Assembly (NCBI GenBank): GCA_964573725.1
Contig: CAZNLJ010000017.1
Coordinates: 1 to 64,000 of the forward strand
DNA from: UBA6168 sp964573725
Lineage (GTDB): Bacteria; Bacteroidota; Bacteroidia; Chitinophagales; Saprospiraceae
Direction: 5' to 3'
Length of the DNA: 64,000 bases
Part shown: one piece after another, positions 17,161 through 27,800 of the stretch
How the letters are laid out: every line of letters begins with the position of its first letter
How positions within the stretch are numbered: position 1 is the stretch's first letter
Position numbers and translations under genes: made by a program
Notes under the pieces: model-generated
Told to the model about the DNA's origin: nothing
The model's input: only the letters and a program-made list of their open reading frames with translations
Database searches by the model: none

Positions 17161-18471
17161 TCAGCGGCGGACAATGTCGGCGCCCAATGCGCGGAGCCGC
17201 TCGTCGATCCGCTCATAACCCCGGTCTATCTGGTGGATGTTGTGGATCAGGCTGGTGCCGCTCGCCGACAAGGCGGCAATGAGCAACGCGACCCCGGCCC
17301 GGATGTCCGGGGATGTCATCTCGATGCCCCGCAGGCGGAAACGCCGGTTCAACCCGATGACCGTGGCACGGTGCGGATCGCACAGGATGATCTGCGCCCC
17401 CATGTCGATGAGTTTGTCGACAAAGAACAAGCGACTCTCGAACATCTTCTGGTGAATCAGCACACTTCCCTTCGCCTGGGTGGCCATCACCAGGACAATA
17501 CTCATCAGGTCCGGGGTGAATCCGGGCCAAGGGGCGTCGTAGATGGTCATGATAGACCCGTCGATGAAACTTTGGATTTCCATTTCCGCCTGCTCCCGGA
17601 CCACAATGTCATCGCCCCGGATGTCCATGTCCACCCCCATCCTTTCGAATACCGGCAGGATATTCCCTAATTCCGCCACCCCGGCCCCCCGGATGGTCAG
17701 GTTCGATTGGGTCATGGCCGCCAGCCCGATGAAACTCCCCACCTCGATCATGTCCGGAAGACAGGTGTGCCGGGCACCTCCCAGGGAACGGACTCCCGTT
17801 ATGGTGAGCAGGTTGGAGCCGATCCCGCTGATGTCGGCCCCCATCCGGTTCAACAGCTTGCACAGCTGTTGCACGTAAGGCTCACAGGCGGCATTGTAGA
17901 GCGTGGTCACCCCTTCCGCCAGCACCGCCGCGAACAGGACGTTGGCCGTCCCGGTGACCGATATCTCGTCCATCAGCACATGGGTGCCCCGCAATACCGG
18001 CGCATCCACAAAATACATGCGGGCGGTGGCATCGTAGCGGAACTGCGCGCCCAGGCGCTGCAGCCCCAGGAAGTGGGTATCCAGCCGGCGACGGCCGATC
18101 TTGTCCCCGCCCGGTTGGGGTAGGACCGCTTTCCGAAATCGGGCCAACAAGGCGCCCATCAGCATCACACTGCCGCGGATCCGACGGGCACTGGCCAGAA
18201 ACTCCTCGTTTTCAAAAAATCCCAGGTCCACCTCGTCGGCCTGGAAAGTGTAGCTGTCGTGGCTGTCCCGTGTCACCTTCACCCCCAATCCCTCCATCAA
18301 GGCGATTTGGCTGCGTACGTCCGCAATATCCGGAACATTGGTGATGGTGACCGGCTCCGTCGTCAACAAGGGTGCACAGATCACTTGCAGGGCTTCGTTC
18401 TTGGCTCCTTTGGGCACAATGACACCCGACAGCTTGTTCCCACCGGTCACTTCAAATGTGGAGGCTTGCAT
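17161..18471 (-). CDS. murA: UDP-N-acetylglucosamine 1-carboxyvinyltransferase, Asp type
   Basis: The 436-residue enzyme transfers enolpyruvate from PEP to UDP-GlcNAc, the first committed step of peptidoglycan synthesis. The EPSP-synthase-like fold is clear from KGAKNEALQ (21-29) to the C-terminal IDRGYERIDERL. The active-site loop reads PGGDKIGRRRLDTH, with Asp123 where Escherichia coli MurA has fosfomycin-reactive Cys115. Asp at this site is known from naturally fosfomycin-resistant MurA enzymes. The frame extends to 18540, but MQASTFEV at 18471 is the family-like start. A 19-bp perfect hairpin ends 37 bp before that start. Confidence 0.94.
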   Translation of the reverse strand: MQASTFEVTGGNKLSGVIVPKGAKNEALQVICAPLLTTEPVTITNVPDIADVRSQIALMEGLGVKVTRDSHDSYTFQADEVDLGFFENEEFLASARRIRGSVMLMGALLARFRKAVLPQPGGDKIGRRRLDTHFLGLQRLGAQFRYDATARMYFVDAPVLRGTHVLMDEISVTGTANVLFAAVLAEGVTTLYNAACEPYVQQLCKLLNRMGADISGIGSNLLTITGVRSLGGARHTCLPDMIEVGSFIGLAAMTQSNLTIRGAGVAELGNILPVFERMGVDMDIRGDDIVVREQAEMEIQSFIDGSIMTIYDAPWPGFTPDLMSIVLVMATQAKGSVLIHQKMFESRLFFVDKLIDMGAQIILCDPHRATVIGLNRRFRLRGIEMTSPDIRAGVALLIAALSASGTSLIHNIHQIDRGYERIDERLRALGADIVRR

Positions 18472-18507
18472 ATGGCGCGTTTGTTTTTTGTATGGATGCA
18501 ACAACAA

Positions 18508-18560
18508 ATGAATGCCCTTTTTTCGACTTGTCCATGCCAAATCGAAAAAAGGGCATTCAT
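18508..18560 (-). terminator. 19-bp perfect inverted repeat upstream of murA
   Basis: Arms 18508-18526 and 18542-18560 are perfectly complementary over 19 bp, with a 15-nt loop. On the minus strand the hairpin is followed by TTGTTGTT. It lies 121 bp after the ompA-like stop and 37 bp before the murA start, so it could end the adhesin operon or act within the murA leader. Confidence 0.6.
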
Positions 18561-18680
18561 CCTACCTGTTTTTTCTTGGGAGACATCCGTCCAAGGGGAT
18601 ACCGGAGCGGGTCGTACGGCCTGTTCCTGCCACCATGCGTCGGGATAGCAAAGACCGCCACTCCGGTGCCGGCACCTTGC

Positions 18681-20738
18681 CTACGGGCGGCGGTTATCGT
18701 CGTCCTGCGGGGTGTTTTGCTTGTACTCCACCTGGACGGGCTCGTCGATCCGGATGATGCGGACTTCCGTCCGGCGGTTGAACGCATGCTCCTCGTCCGT
18801 ACAATCCACCCCGTCCACGCAACGGTTCCGGATTTGGGATTCCCCGTATCCGAATACCTTCACCCTGTTCTCATCGATACCCTGCTGCGCCAGGTACCGG
18901 CGGGCGGATTCCGCCCGCTTGAGCGAAAGGTCCAGGTTGTAGGGCACCGTCCCCCGGCTGTCCGTGTGCGCTATCATTTCAATCTCCATGCTGGGGTACC
19001 GACGCATCAGCTCCACGAGTGCGTCCAAATCCCGGGCGGCACCTTTCCGGATGATGTATTGGTTGAAATCATAGTATATCTGTTCGAGCAGGATGACGCT
19101 CCCCTCCTCCAGGGGCTCGCTCACCAGGCCTTCATCCATGACCTGCAACTGCATGCCCAGCTCGATGGGCTGCGAACCTCCGCCCCGCTCCACCGATACC
19201 GGATAGGAAGCGGTGGCGAAACCGGTCTTGTCGGCCGTGACGAGATATTCGGCCCCCTTTGTGAGACAGGCCTCGAAACTGCCGTCCGCAGCGGTCCGGA
19301 CGAAAGTTTCGGTCTGGTCCGTCTTGTTGAAGACCCTCACCATGGCGTTGGACACGGCGCGGCCGCTCCCTCCGGCCAGTACCTGGCCGTTAAGTACGGT
19401 ACAGGACCGGCGCCGCAAGGGAGCCCGCAACATTTGTGGACCCTCCAGACCGGTGGTGCTGAAAGAGAACTCGCTGCTTTGGTATCCGTCCTTGGTCACC
19501 AGTACCAGGAAACTCCCGCCTTCCTCCAATTCCGTACGGACCTCTCCGTCGAGATTGGTCAGCAGCACCGGCTTTTCCAACCGGCTTTCGGATTTCCGGA
19601 CCAGCTTGACCAACAATTCCCCACCGCCCTCGGAAGGCACCAGCTCGAGGTCGTAAAGGTCCTCCCCTTCCAGGATACCGTCCCGGGACTGTTGGAAGAC
19701 CCGGACCCCGACCCCTTGCAACCGCTCGTTGCTGTCCGCATCGTAGGCCACTACCGTGGTGGGCAGCCGGACTACATCCCGCCGGATCAAGGGTCCTTTG
19801 GACTCCATGAGATAGATGTCGTCGCCTCCCTTTCCGCCTTCCCGGTCGGAGGCCAGGTATCCCAGCGTCCCTTCCTCATTGAGAATGAAACCGAGGTCGT
19901 CCTGCGGAGAATTGAAAGGCGCGCCCATGTGAAGCCGTTCGCCCCATTCTTCCCCGGACATGTCCAGCATGTAAATGTCCAATCCGCCTGCCCCGCCCCA
20001 TCCGTCCGATGCAAAGAAGAGTGTTCCGGTCTCATGGACAAAAGGGAAAACCTCGTTGCCGGCGGAGTTCACCGCTTTGCCGAGGTTGACCGGCTTCGAC
20101 CAATCGTCCCCCCGCCGCTGCACATAATAAAGGTCGAACCCGCCATAGCCCCCCGGCATGTTGGAGGAAAAGAAAAGCCGCTTTCCATCCGGCGACAGGG
20201 CCGGATGGAAACAGGTGTATTCGTCGCTGTTGAATGGGAGCGGCCGGATATTTTCCCAATCGTACGGACCGCGCTGCGCTTCGTAAATTTTCATGGGAAC
20301 CTCGCCCCGGGCATTGGGCTTCCGGATGCCGCCCTCCAGGCTGCTGCGGGTAAAATAAATCCACTCGAAATCCCGGCTGAACGTCATCGGCCCTTCATGG
20401 GCCTGCGAATTGATGGTCAGGGAGAACCCGCGTCCTTTCCGCGGGAAACCTCCTTCCCCGATTTCGGAAAAGAACAGCTCAAAGAACGGTTTTCCCGTCT
20501 TGGGATCCACCGGTCCGTTCTTGAAATAGGAGACGTAAACGATTCCGTTCTGGTAGAAGGTAGGCGAGAACTCATACCCCTCCGTATTGAGGTCGCCACA
20601 ATTGGTCAAGGTGACGGCAAGGGCATTTCCGGATTTGTCGAACAGGTTGTCGGATCCTTTCGATTTGGAACTTTGCTGCTGGGCCATCAACAGAACCGCC
20701 AACGGGAGGGCCACCAAAGTGGCGAACGTTTTTTTCAT
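18681..20738 (-). CDS. OmpA-family protein with PD40 propeller (T9SS/gliding associated)
   Basis: The 685-residue envelope protein has a signal peptide (to about LLMAQ) and a beta-propeller of PD40-type repeats at about 35-330 (ALSPDGKRLFFSS, LGYLASDREGG). Two carboxypeptidase-regulatory-like segments follow at about 345-540. A C-terminal OmpA peptidoglycan-binding domain lies at about 550-665 (IAHTDSRGTVPYN, KVFGYGESQ). This order resembles PorE-like proteins but lacks an N-terminal TPR. It is last of three genes, 102 bp downstream of the PorP/SprF gene, matching the usual cassette of adhesin, PorP/SprF and OmpA. It probably anchors the system to peptidoglycan. Confidence 0.9.
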   Translation of the reverse strand: MKKTFATLVALPLAVLLMAQQQSSKSKGSDNLFDKSGNALAVTLTNCGDLNTEGYEFSPTFYQNGIVYVSYFKNGPVDPKTGKPFFELFFSEIGEGGFPRKGRGFSLTINSQAHEGPMTFSRDFEWIYFTRSSLEGGIRKPNARGEVPMKIYEAQRGPYDWENIRPLPFNSDEYTCFHPALSPDGKRLFFSSNMPGGYGGFDLYYVQRRGDDWSKPVNLGKAVNSAGNEVFPFVHETGTLFFASDGWGGAGGLDIYMLDMSGEEWGERLHMGAPFNSPQDDLGFILNEEGTLGYLASDREGGKGGDDIYLMESKGPLIRRDVVRLPTTVVAYDADSNERLQGVGVRVFQQSRDGILEGEDLYDLELVPSEGGGELLVKLVRKSESRLEKPVLLTNLDGEVRTELEEGGSFLVLVTKDGYQSSEFSFSTTGLEGPQMLRAPLRRRSCTVLNGQVLAGGSGRAVSNAMVRVFNKTDQTETFVRTAADGSFEACLTKGAEYLVTADKTGFATASYPVSVERGGGSQPIELGMQLQVMDEGLVSEPLEEGSVILLEQIYYDFNQYIIRKGAARDLDALVELMRRYPSMEIEMIAHTDSRGTVPYNLDLSLKRAESARRYLAQQGIDENRVKVFGYGESQIRNRCVDGVDCTDEEHAFNRRTEVRIIRIDEPVQVEYKQNTPQDDDNRRP

Positions 20739-20839
20739 ATCACCTGTAGTTCATATTGCCTCGCAGGGTCGGGTACTTGCCGGCCGGCCGGGGGCGCGCC
20801 CCGGCGGTCCCGATACGCGCTTCCGCCGGTTCCCCAGGC

Positions 20840-21796
20840 TTAGAAAAACCGGGGATTGACGTACTCCTTCGCCTTGTCATTCCCCGCCCCGATGCAATAA
20901 TGGGCGGACATCTCGATACTGCCCGCCGTGTAGCTCCGGATTTGGGAAATGCTGTAATCATAGGAGAAACTGACCACCAACTTGTCGGTCAATTGCGCGC
21001 CGATCAACAGGTCCAGCGATTCGCCCAGTCCGGTGTTCTTGTCACCACCCAGCCGATAGGTGAGCCCCGCCACGTATTTGTCGACGATCCGCAGGTTGAC
21101 ATTGGCGTCGAAGTCCATCGGGGCTCCCTGGACCATCTTCAACAGGGCCTGGGGTTGGAGCGTCAGTTTCTCTCCGATCGGGAAAGTGAGCCCGCCCATC
21201 AGATAGACATGCTGGATTTCCCGGGTGATGACCACATCGGAGTCGGCGAAATCGATATTGTTGCGCAACAGGCGCGGCACGGAAGCTCCGAAGTAAAAGC
21301 GTTGCGAGGTGTAGTACAGGCCCGACCCGAAATTGAACAGGAACTTATCCCGCGTCGTCGCCGGTATGCTGGGGTCGTCCTGTTTGGATTGTGTGGCCAC
21401 CGTCCGTTGGAAATCGTGTTCCATCGACCGGATGGAGCCCTGGAGCCCGATGCCCAGCATCCCCTGCCCCAAGCGGATCCGGTAGGCATACATCCCGTCG
21501 ACGTTGTACATCGACGTGATGCCGATCGTGTGCCGGTACAGATTGGCGCCCACGCCCACCCGCTGGTTGGACAGCGGCATCTGGAAACTGGCGACCGCCA
21601 GGGACGGCGCACCGTCCAGACCCAGCCATTGCTGCCGGTATATACAGGAAACGCAGGCGCTTTCCTGACTGCCGACGAAGCCGGGGTTGTACCCCTGCTT
21701 GTAGTACATGAACTGGGTGTTGTGCGGCTGCTGTTGCGCTTGTAACAACGCGGTGCAGCTGAAGATTGTTATGGCGACAACATATATTTTCTTCAT
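20840..21796 (-). CDS. PorP/SprF family type IX secretion membrane protein
   Basis: The roughly 318-residue outer-membrane barrel protein has a signal peptide (MKKIYVVAITIFSCTALLQA) and the family opening QPHNTQFMYYKQGYNPGFVGS. Repeated barrel strands run to a C-terminal NPRFF. SprF-like proteins support export or surface attachment of the giant protein encoded beside them. Here that partner is the 2382-residue CHU_C protein whose stop lies 77 bp upstream. The start could also be the Met three codons earlier (MPIMKK) or the frame start at 21820. Confidence 0.92.
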   Translation of the reverse strand: MKKIYVVAITIFSCTALLQAQQQPHNTQFMYYKQGYNPGFVGSQESACVSCIYRQQWLGLDGAPSLAVASFQMPLSNQRVGVGANLYRHTIGITSMYNVDGMYAYRIRLGQGMLGIGLQGSIRSMEHDFQRTVATQSKQDDPSIPATTRDKFLFNFGSGLYYTSQRFYFGASVPRLLRNNIDFADSDVVITREIQHVYLMGGLTFPIGEKLTLQPQALLKMVQGAPMDFDANVNLRIVDKYVAGLTYRLGGDKNTGLGESLDLLIGAQLTDKLVVSFSYDYSISQIRSYTAGSIEMSAHYCIGAGNDKAKEYVNPRFF

Positions 21797-21873
21797 AATC
21801 GGCATGGTTGATTCTGACATTTGTTCGATCGGCGGCGGTGGAAACCTATCCTCCGCCCCCTCCTGCTGTCGGG

Positions 21874-24800
21874 TTAACGCTGTATGATGAGATATCCCGC
21901 CATCGGTTCATCCCCGTTGCCAAGATTCACGACATAGAAATAGGTGCCGGCCGGAAGATCCTCCCCTTCGTAGGTACCCATCCAATCGTTCCCGTAAGGT
22001 TTTGCCCGGAACACTTCGTCGCCCCATTGGTTGAAAATACCCACTTCGCTGTTTGGGAAAGCCACCCGGTCGCTCAGGCAAGGCACGATGAAGGCATCGT
22101 TGATCCCATCCAGGTTGGGGGTGATGATGGTCGGCACCACACACTTCGCATCGTTACCGACCTGCAGGAAAATCGTCGCCGTGATACATTCGCAATTTTC
22201 CCGGCAGAGTTCGTAGACAGCCTGGTCGGGACCCACGTAAGGGATATCCGCGACATAGGTCAGCTGCTGGTCCGTACCGACGGACAACCGGCCGTGGACG
22301 GGCGGTTCGAAGATGAATATCTCATAGGCATCGCCCGTGATGTCGTTGGTCGTGACATCGAAGGTCGCCTGCCCGGCAAACGGCACGGCCACCTGGTCAT
22401 CCATGGCTTCCAGTACCAGGTATTCCACCAGCACCGTGTCCGTCGAATAGTCGCCGCAGGAGCCTCCGTTGATCTCCCATACCAGCAGGTTCAGGCCCGG
22501 CACGAGATTCAGCACCGTGGTCCGCGGGTCTCCCGGCGTAGTGATGGAAAGGTTCGGATTGTCCGGACTCGTCCATATCCCCACCCCGCTCTGGGCAGGG
22601 GTGGCATTCATGTCCGCCACCGGCCCGACCCCGCATACGGTGAAATCGGTACCGGCGAAGGCATCCTCGTCGCTGACGGTGACCTGGACCGCATCCGAGG
22701 TCGTACCGCAACCTGTCGTCACCGTCCAGGTGAAAACATAGCTGTTCCCGGGGACCAATCCGCTGATGGTGGTCGTCGGACTGCCCGGGTCCAGGATGGT
22801 GACCCCCAGGCTGGCCTGCGCGGAAGGCTGCGTCCACATACCCGTCCCCATGGACGGCGCAGCTGCCCCCAGGTTCGAGACCGAAGCGAAACAGGCCGTG
22901 AACGGTTCCCCCGCCTCCGCGACCTCTTCGGCCATCACGATGACCTGGACGGTATCCGAGGCATAATCTTCACAAGCACCGTTGGACAAGGTCCACTGGA
23001 ACGCATACGTGTTCCCCCCCACCAATCCGGAAACGCTCGTATTGGCCACATCGGGATTGGCCAGCGTCACCCCGGAAGGATTCCCGCCGACCTGGCTCCA
23101 GACCCCGGTACCGATACTCGGGGGCGTGGCCCCCAACTGGATTTGCGCAGCTTGGCAGACCGTCAGGTCAGCGCCGGCTTCCGGCAGGTTGGCCGGTATG
23201 GTGTTGAGAAAGACCTGTGTCGGAACGGAAGCTGCGGAACTGCAGCCGTTGAGCGTGGCCACCGCATAGAATTCCACACTGCCGTCGCCGAACTGGGTCG
23301 GGTCCGCTACGGGGAAGTTGAGCATCTGCCCGGCACTACCGACCGGCTCCCCATTGGTGTCGAACCAGGTATAGGTGGCGTTCGGGGTGGCCGAGGTATT
23401 GGTAATGGAAAGCAGGACCACATCCGTATCCGAACAGTAGGGCCCCTGGTTGACGGCCACCGGCACATTGGGTTTGGGCTTGACGATCACGTTCTCCGCC
23501 ACCGGATCGGACCAGCAACCGTTGACCTTGATCCGGGCGACGTAGGTGCCCGCATGAAGGGCCGCGGAAGCATTGGCGACAATCGGATTGCAGACCGTCG
23601 CCGAAAAGGCGGAGGGGCCGCTCCACTCATACATCGCGCCCGTCGTACAGTTCATTCCCAACTGGATGGTCTCTCCCTCGCAAACCGGATTGTTGCTGAG
23701 CGGCAAGGCGGTCGGTTTCGGGTTGACCACCAGGGTGAATGTACCGGAGGTCGAGGAAGGACAATCCGCCACGATGTATTCCACGCTGTAGTTGCCGGCA
23801 TCCGCCACCGTGAGGTCATCCAACATCAGGGAAGGCGTGGATGTCACAAAAGTATTGCCCCCGGCGGCGGTGGTGGTCCATACATAGGAAGCGCCGCCCG
23901 GATAGGCGTTGGTGGTCAAGGTGACGTCATCCCCTTCGCAGAAGGGACCCTGCAGGTCCGGCACCGGCGTCTGCGGGGTCGGTATGATCGCCGGGACGGC
24001 GACGTTCAGTGTCGCCGGCAGCGAACTGCAGCCCGCCGTGTTCGTCACCACCAGCGTGTAGGCACCACTGTTGTCGAAGGTCGCATTGGGGATGGTCGCC
24101 GCCGGACTGGTCGAAGAAAAGGAAGGACCGGTCCAGGCGTATTGATAGGTACCGTCGTCCGGCGGGAACAAGGTCGCCACCATCTGGACGCCGACCGGTC
24201 CGGTCGTACAGCTCGGGACATCGCTGCTGATGCCCGTTATTTCCACCCGATCAATCACACTCAGGTTCAGGGTAGCCTGTACGGAGCAATTGAACTGGCT
24301 GCTGACGGTCAAGGTGTAGGTACCGTTGTAGCTGTCGTCGACATTGCCGATTACCGGGTTCTGGAGCACGATCTGTTGTCCGTTGGGGTAGGTCCATTGG
24401 TAGGTGCCGCTCGCCAGGGAGGAGGAAGCGGAGAGCTGGACTGTCTGTCCTTCGCACAACACCGCGGGGGTCGCCGCCAGGGTCACCGCTTCCGGCAGGG
24501 GACTGATATGGACGGTGGCCGGCAGGGACAGCTCCGATTCGCAAGGATTGCCGATCGCCTTGACCGTCCAGTTCCCCGCATGCAGGTCCAGGTCGGCATC
24601 CGGAATGACGAGAACCGGCGCGGACGTGGTGAAGGTCAGGAAAGCCGGCCCTGCCCAAAGGTAGGAGCTGGCCCCTTGTATGGGCGTGGCCGTCAGTATC
24701 ACCGAATCGCCTTCGCAGGCCGGATTGATGGCGGCGGTCGAGCTGGACAACTGGGGGGTGGCGGGCTTCGGCACAACCGTCACCGTGAGGGTGGCAGGCT

Positions 24801-27800
24801 CCGATACACAGGCCCCCTTGCTGACCGTCAGCTCATAATTCCCGCTGTTGCAGGTGGTGGCGATGGCGATGGGTGCGGGGTTGCAATTGTTCGATACATA
24901 TCCGCAGGGACCGGTCCAGGTGCAGGTGGTGCCCGGTTGGTTGTTCAGCGAGTACAGTTGGATCGCTTCCCCTTCGCAAAGAAGGGTATTGCTCACCGTC
25001 GGCGTGGCGACGGGTGTGGTGAATACGGTCACCGTAACCGGGTCGGAAGGGTCCGAATCGCAGCCGTTCCGCTCCACCACGACGTAATAGGCGTAGGTCC
25101 CGGCGGCCGGGGCGGCAAACGTGAGGGAAGGGACCGTGGTGGTGCCGACCAGGTCGCCGCCGGTCGTGTACCACTTGTATTGGACCGTGGTCCCGCACAC
25201 GCTGCTCGTGGCAAGTTTGATATCCTCCGCCGAGCAGACGGCGCTTTCCTGGGCGCTGATGCCGGGCTTGGCCAGGGGCAACAGGTCGCAGGTGACCTGC
25301 ACGACCGCGACCGATTGACAACCCGTAAGGCCTTCGATCACCACATTGTAGAAGCCCACATCCCCGAGGTTGGCATCCTGGATGACCGGATTGGCCGTAT
25401 AGGCGAAGGACAATCCGTTCGGGTCATACCAGGTGTATTGGTACGGAGTGGTACCGCTGCCCGGCACCACGGGTGCATTGGCTTGCAACTGGAGTGTGCT
25501 GCTGCCGCAATCGCTCGTCACCGTCGGTGCCGGCGGCGTGACCGTGACATTGACGAAGGTGTTGCAGGTCGATACGTTACCGGCCGCATCGGTCACCACC
25601 AGCTGTACCCCGACCGGATTGAAGTCGGCCGTATTGCAGTTGATGATGTTGGGTATGACCTCCATGGTGAAATTCGGACAGTTGTCATGGCTGCCGAGGT
25701 CGATATCAGCCGGCTCCAGCGTGTCGACCACTATACCGGAAGGATTGATATCCACGAAGGTAGGGCCGCAAAGGGCGACCGGAGGGGTCACGTCCTGTAC
25801 GTCAATGTCAAAGGAGCAACTGCCCGTATTGCCCTCCAGGTCCGTGACCTGATAGGTGAAGGTGGTGACCCCCTGGTTCAGGGTATAAGTGGATGCGTCC
25901 AGCGGCGGCGTGAGGCTTACGGTGTCGATGGACGTGGCGCCGGAGGCGTAGAACAGGGGTTCCACGCTCTCATAGACGAAAGTCGCATAGATATAACTGC
26001 CGTCCGTGTCCCCGTCCGCCGTAACCATGGCCGGATCGCAGGGATTGATCCCCCAGCCCGGACCGGCGGGCGGAATCGGGTAGTTCATGAAGGAGCGGGC
26101 CGTCACCTGGATGTCTCCGGCGGAAGCCCAATCGTTGAACACATTGGCAGGGATGCTGAACACCGCCCGGGCGGGGGTGTTGCAATCACCCGGGACGACC
26201 ACGTTCGTCTGGGTGGTACCCAACAGGTTGTTGTCGTTGTCGTAGATCTCGAAATACTCGTTGACGGATTCGACATCCGCCTGCAGTTCGATGACCAGTT
26301 GTACGCCGCCGGGCGTCGCATCCCCTTGCAGTCCGGAAAATACGAATACCTTGTCGTTGGCGACGTAATCGTTCAGGTTCGGGTTGTAGGCGTAGGTGAT
26401 GAGTGCGGACATGGAATCCGCCGGCTGCCGTTGGGTGGTGGGCGTCGTCACCCCGCAATTGTCGAACACACTCGAGAACAAGGGCACCGTCACGTCCGTC
26501 TCGCACTCGTCGATTCCCAGGGCCACGATGAAACTGGGCGGACAAAGGATCTCCGGTGCCTCCAGGTCCTCGACCCGGATGGAATAGGAACAACTGTCCT
26601 CGTTCCCGGCGCAATCCGAAAAGTAGTACCGGATGGTGTTGTCCCCTTTCGGCAGGACCTCGGCGACGGGTGCCACCGGTGCGACCTGGATCCGCGGGCC
26701 GTCATTGATGCGGTACTCGAATTTCAGGTGGTCGGGCAGGATGGCCGGATAGGACAAGGCCGTGGATACCGAACCGCCGGGACAGATCGGATTGACCGAA
26801 AACCGGCCGGGCTGGTTCGCCGGTATGTTGGGTTGGAGCACCAGCCGGATTACGCCGTCGTAAGCCCATTCGTTGAGCAGGTCCGCATCGATGAAGAAAG
26901 TGGTCGCGGTATCCCCGCACTGGACCGGTGTATGGGCCATCTGCCCGATCAGGGTGCCGTCCTCGCCGTAGACCCGGAAGAATTCGGTCGGGGATTCCGC
27001 ATCGACGCCGTTCAGGCTGATGGTCAAGGTACCGCTGCCGCTGGCCGTCATCGGCGGCCCCTGTACGAAGAGGTCGAAGAAGACGTCGTCCACCGGCGTC
27101 TCGATGGGGTCGCCGGGAGGGGCGGTCAGGCCTTGCGTATCGGACAGGTTGACGGTGAAGCTGGAGTTGCCGCATTCTTCCGTCACCATCGGCAGGGGCA
27201 GCAACACGAATGCCTCGCAGACGCCGGGGTCGGTGGAGATGGTATCATCCGCAGGCACCTGGGAGATGACCGGCGCCACATCGTCTCGGACCGTGAAGGT
27301 GGCGGTGGTGACGGCGGTATTGCCGCATTGGTCGGCCACGATGAAATCGACGGTCTGCCGGCGGAAGATACCCGGGATGCCCGGGGTACACATGGGCGCC
27401 GGCAGGACGGCCGCATCCGGGGTGCCGCTGTTGACGGCCGTCCAGCTCAACACGGCCGCGGTCGAACAGTTGTCCGAAGCCGTGGCACTGGCATGGCTGG
27501 AAACCCAGGCGTTGAACAGGCTGTCGATATCGATGGCATCATCACAGGCGATGGTCAGGTTGGCCGCGGCATTGCCGATGACCGGGTCCAAGGTGTCCTT
27601 GACCGTAATCGTTTGCACATGGGGCGCGGACACATTGCCGCAGTCGTCCTCAATCGTCCAGGTCCGTTGGATGAGGTATTCGCAATTCAGGACAAGCTGG
27701 GTCTGGATGTCGGTGTGATTGGCGGTCGGACTGCCGTCGCAATTGTCCGTCAATCCGGTCGGCGCACCTGCCGTAAGCGGATTGGCCGCTGTAGCCAGGC

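Noticed and set aside
18508..18560. The inverted repeat as a transposon end
   Set aside because: It is a single short hairpin with no transposase gene or target duplication nearby.
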